Below are positions 61,433 through 64,000 of a DNA stretch of 64,000 nucleotides, in pieces. This DNA comes from DASZOC01 sp035550975 (GTDB lineage: Bacteria > Actinomycetota > CADDZG01 > WHSQ01): NCBI GenBank assembly GCA_035550975.1, contig DASZOC010000013.1, positions 8,181-72,180 of the forward strand, given 5' to 3'. Made by a program: the position numbers and the translations under genes. The notes beneath the pieces are model-generated. The model was given only the letters and a program-made list of their open reading frames with translations, did no database searches and was not told where the DNA came from. The number at the start of each line of letters is the position of its first letter. Position 1 is the stretch's first letter.

Positions 61433-62019
61433 AGGATCCCTTTCGTCGACGGGACCTCGTCGCGCGATCGGGGGTCGATCGACACCGCCTCCCCCAGCGC
61501 CCGCGCGAGCGCCTTGAACATCGCCTCGACCGCATGGTGCGCATCCCGCCCGTAACGCAACGTTACGTGCAAGGTCAGGCCGGCTGCACGCGCCAGCGCC
61601 TGAAGGAAGTCCTCGGTCAAGCCGACGTCGAACTGTCCGATCGCCTGCGATGGGATCGTTGCGTCGTAGACGAGCAGAGGGCGACCGGAGATGTCGAGTG
61701 CCACCTCCGCCAGACACTCCTCCATCGGCACGAGAGCGTGCCCGTAGCGCGCGATGCCGCGCTTGTCGGCCAGCGCCTGCGTCAGCGCCTCGCCGAGCGC
61801 GATACCGACGTCCTCCACGGTGTGGTGCGCGTCGATCTCCAGGTCCCCCGTCGCCGCGACCGCGAGCCCGAACCGGCCATGGCGACCCAGTTGGTCGAGC
61901 ATGTGATCGAAGAACGGGACGCCCGTCTCTACGCCGACACGGCCGCCGTCGAGGTCGAGCGTCACCTCTATCTGCGTCTCGCTCGTCTCCCGCGTAACCG
62001 TGGCGCGGCGTTCAGCCAT
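61429..62019 (-). CDS. hisB: Imidazoleglycerol-phosphate dehydratase
   Basis: A 196-residue single-domain dehydratase (no phosphatase domain). Metal-binding blocks are FFDHMLDQLGRHG, IDAHHTVEDVGIALG and GRDAHHAVEAMFKALARAL. It overlaps hisC by 8 bases and hisH by 4. Confidence 0.96.
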   Translation of the reverse strand: MAERRATVTRETSETQIEVTLDLDGGRVGVETGVPFFDHMLDQLGRHGRFGLAVAATGDLEIDAHHTVEDVGIALGEALTQALADKRGIARYGHALVPMEECLAEVALDISGRPLLVYDATIPSQAIGQFDVGLTEDFLQALARAAGLTLHVTLRYGRDAHHAVEAMFKALARALGEAVSIDPRSRDEVPSTKGIL

Positions 62020-63085
62020 CGACGACCTCGCGCATGCCTGCGATGAACGCGTCCGTTTCCTCGGGCAAGCCTGCCGTCACCCGCAGGCAACGCTCCAAGC
62101 CGGCAACACCGGCGTAGTTGCGGATGAGGACTCCTCGCTCCAACAACGCCGACCACACCTCGTTCGGATCGTCGACCTCGAAAAGGACGAAGTTCGCGCT
62201 GGAGGGGAACACGCGGATCCCGAGTGCCGTCAGCTCGGTCCCGAGGCGGTCACGCTCGCGCACGATCGAACGAACCATGTCCAGGGTCCGGTCCGAGTGC
62301 TTCAGCGCAGACACCCCCACGAGCTGCGTGATCGCCGACAGGTGGTACGGCAACCGCACCCGCGCCAGCTCCGCGATCAGCCCCGGCGCTGCCAGCATGT
62401 AACCGATGCGGACGCCGGCGAGCCGCCACGCCTTGGAGAACGTCTTCGTGATGGCGAGGTTCGGATGGGAATCGAGCAGGTCTCGCGCACTGTGCTCGTG
62501 CGCGTCGAACTCGCCGTACGCCTCGTCGACCACCACCAGGCCGGGGGCCGCGTCGAGCAGAGCTTCGATCGTGGCGAGGCCCTCGCAGCCGCCCGTGGGG
62601 TTGTTAGGCGAGCACACGATCACGATCTCGGGACGCTCGGCGCGGATGGCGGCAAGACCTGCGTCGAGATCGATGCGGAAGTCCTCGTCGCGCTGCAGTT
62701 GCAGGGTGCGTGTGCCTGCGATCCGCGGGATCAACGTGTGCAAGGTGTAGGTCGGTTCGAACGTCACCGAGGCGCGGCCCGGCCCGCCGAACGCGAGGAA
62801 CAGATGCAGGAAGACCTCGTTCGAGCCGTTCGCGACCCAGAGGCCGTCTACCGGCCACGACACGTGGTCCGAGATCGCGTCCACCAGCTTCACCGCGTCC
62901 CGGTCCGGATAGCGGTTCAGTGCGACGGCTTCGGTGCCCCGCGCGACCTCTTGCACGAGCTCGATCGGTGGCGGGTAGGGCGCCTCGTTCGTGTTCAGCC
63001 GGTAGCGCGCCGGTTGCTGCGGCGACACGTACGGGGCCACACCCTCGAGGTCGTCGCGCACCTTCAACGGCGGAGCCTGCGTCAC
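62012..63085 (-). CDS. hisC: Histidinol-phosphate aminotransferase
   Basis: A 357-residue class I/II aminotransferase, GTG start overlapping hisD. The PLP lysine is in ITKTFSKAWRLAGVRIGY, NPTGG is in the substrate region, and VVDEAYGEF carries the PLP Asp/Tyr. The N-terminal LNTNEAPYPPP is typical of HisC. Confidence 0.95.
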   Translation of the reverse strand: MTQAPPLKVRDDLEGVAPYVSPQQPARYRLNTNEAPYPPPIELVQEVARGTEAVALNRYPDRDAVKLVDAISDHVSWPVDGLWVANGSNEVFLHLFLAFGGPGRASVTFEPTYTLHTLIPRIAGTRTLQLQRDEDFRIDLDAGLAAIRAERPEIVIVCSPNNPTGGCEGLATIEALLDAAPGLVVVDEAYGEFDAHEHSARDLLDSHPNLAITKTFSKAWRLAGVRIGYMLAAPGLIAELARVRLPYHLSAITQLVGVSALKHSDRTLDMVRSIVRERDRLGTELTALGIRVFPSSANFVLFEVDDPNEVWSALLERGVLIRNYAGVAGLERCLRVTAGLPEETDAFIAGMREVVDG

Positions 63086-64000
63086 GCCTCCAGCCTTCGC
63101 TCGACCGCGCGCGCGTGTCCTTGCAGCCCCTCGGCTTCGGCGAGGGCCGCGACGTGCGGTGCCATCCGCTGGAGCGCGGAGCGCTCGAGGCTCGAGACGT
63201 ATATCCGTTTGACGAAGTCGTGCGGGCCGAGCCCGGACGCGAACCGCGCACTGCCGCCGCTCGGCAGCACGTGGTTCGTGCCGCCGACATAGTCGCCTAC
63301 CGGAACGGGCGTGTGCGGCCCGACGAAGACCGACCCCGCGTTCCGAACCTCATCCAACGCCTCCCACGCGCCGTCGAAATACAGCTCGAGGTGTTCCGGC
63401 GCGAACGCGTTCGCGGTCGCCAGAGCGTGCTCGAGATCGCGGACCAAAACGGCGCGGCCCCCCTCGATCAGTGTGTTCTCCAGCTCCTCGGGCCGCTCGT
63501 GACGCGCCACCTCCAGCTCGAGCAGCGCCATGACCCGTTCCGCCACCTGCGGTTCCCACGTGATCAGCACGTGGGTGCCGAGGGGGCCATGCTCGGCCTG
63601 AGCGACCAGATCCGCCGCGACCGCCTCTGCCGACACCGTGCCGTCCGCCACCACCGCTATCTCTGTGGGGCCCGCCTCCGAGTCGATGCCGACCCAGCCC
63701 TGGACCGCGCGCTTCGCCAGCGTCACGTAGACGTTGCCGGGTCCCACGATCTTGTCCACGGGCCGCACGGAGTCGGTCCCGTAGGCGAGGGCGGCGATCG
63801 CCTGCGCACCGCCGACGCGGTAGACCTCGGTGATACCCGTCACCGAGCACGCGGCAAGCACGGCCTCGGCGACCTCGCCGCGCCCGTCGGGCGGGGTCGC
63901 TAGCGCGATCGCTCCGACGCCCGCGACCTGTGCGGGCACCGCGGCCATGACGACGGTGGAGGGATAGGCGGCCCGGCCCCCCGGCACGTACACCCCCACC
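63082..64000 (-). CDS. hisD: Histidinol dehydrogenase (5' end cut by window edge)
   Basis: The C-terminal 305 residues of HisD; the frame runs off the right edge, so the N-terminus is missing. GVYVPGGRAAYPSTVVM, RVGGAQAIAALAYGT, KIVGPGNVYVTLAKR, DSEAGPTEI and the zinc/histidinol region NAFAPEHLEL and LPSGGSARF all fit. It is probably the first gene of hisD-C-B-H-A-F-(M24)-I. Confidence 0.96.
   Translation of the reverse strand, partial: VGVYVPGGRAAYPSTVVMAAVPAQVAGVGAIALATPPDGRGEVAEAVLAACSVTGITEVYRVGGAQAIAALAYGTDSVRPVDKIVGPGNVYVTLAKRAVQGWVGIDSEAGPTEIAVVADGTVSAEAVAADLVAQAEHGPLGTHVLITWEPQVAERVMALLELEVARHERPEELENTLIEGGRAVLVRDLEHALATANAFAPEHLELYFDGAWEALDEVRNAGSVFVGPHTPVPVGDYVGGTNHVLPSGGSARFASGLGPHDFVKRIYVSSLERSALQRMAPHVAALAEAEGLQGHARAVERRLEA

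Overview
This is a high-GC, gene-dense chromosomal window from an actinobacterium-like organism. It has no phage, IS or CRISPR array. Actinobacterial hallmarks include a UdgX-type uracil-DNA glycosylase, an ANTAR response regulator, a DtxR regulator with a matching iron box, a HisA that may be PriA-like, and many GTG/TTG starts. No 16S rRNA is present, so the lineage cannot be fixed; a deep-branching Actinomycetota lineage is my inference.

Layout. 1-4.7 kb (minus): UdgX (cut by the left edge), an anti-sigma-type ATPase, an M48 protease, and a clock-like pair of kaiC plus a histidine kinase with an N-terminal KaiB-like domain. 4.8-7.3 kb (plus): 5-oxoprolinase pxpB-pxpC-pxpA. 7.4-15.7 kb: a small secreted protein, tRNA-Val, a solute-binding lipoprotein coupled to a CDF transporter, uvrA, a LysM/transglycosylase protein, a class V aminotransferase and a DUF5317-like membrane protein. 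15.7-18.4 kb: two near-identical cassettes, each encoding a 29-residue signal-peptide-like microprotein ending GANNKWG, followed by a membrane histidine kinase. This is my main candidate for an undescribed system.

18.4-29.4 kb (minus): uvrB, a GAF-GAF histidine kinase, a HAD hydrolase, coaE, rpsA, a hydrolase/adenylate-cyclase fusion and polA. 29.4-33.9 kb: a DtxR-type regulator facing an iron(III) ABC transporter whose promoter region carries a 16/19 match to the DtxR/IdeR box and a perfect 18-bp palindrome. 34-41 kb: gltB behind a promoter and two tandem terminator-like hairpins, a family 5 uracil-DNA glycosylase, a secreted snapalysin-like protease and a ferritin-like R2 homologue with altered metal ligands. 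41-50 kb (minus): a polar amino acid ABC system, a complete branched-chain (Liv) system with two tandem binding proteins, and an ANTAR regulator. 51-52.6 kb: tRNA-Leu(CAA), an HTH/LAGLIDADG gene, and a second tRNA-Leu(CAA) lacking its D arm. 52.6-64 kb (minus): trpA, trpB, trpC, a degenerate M28-like lipoprotein, trpE, hisI, an M24 peptidase, hisF, hisA, hisH, hisB, hisC and hisD (cut by the right edge).

The genome is very compact. Most tandem pairs overlap by 1-4 bases. Six of seven convergent protein-gene junctions share exactly 4 bp (CTAG, CTAA or TTAG), so the two stop codons interlock. Starts lacking any standard codon at the conserved N-terminus occur in pxpA (AUC) and hisH (CUG). All family assignments come from reading motifs by eye; no database search was run.
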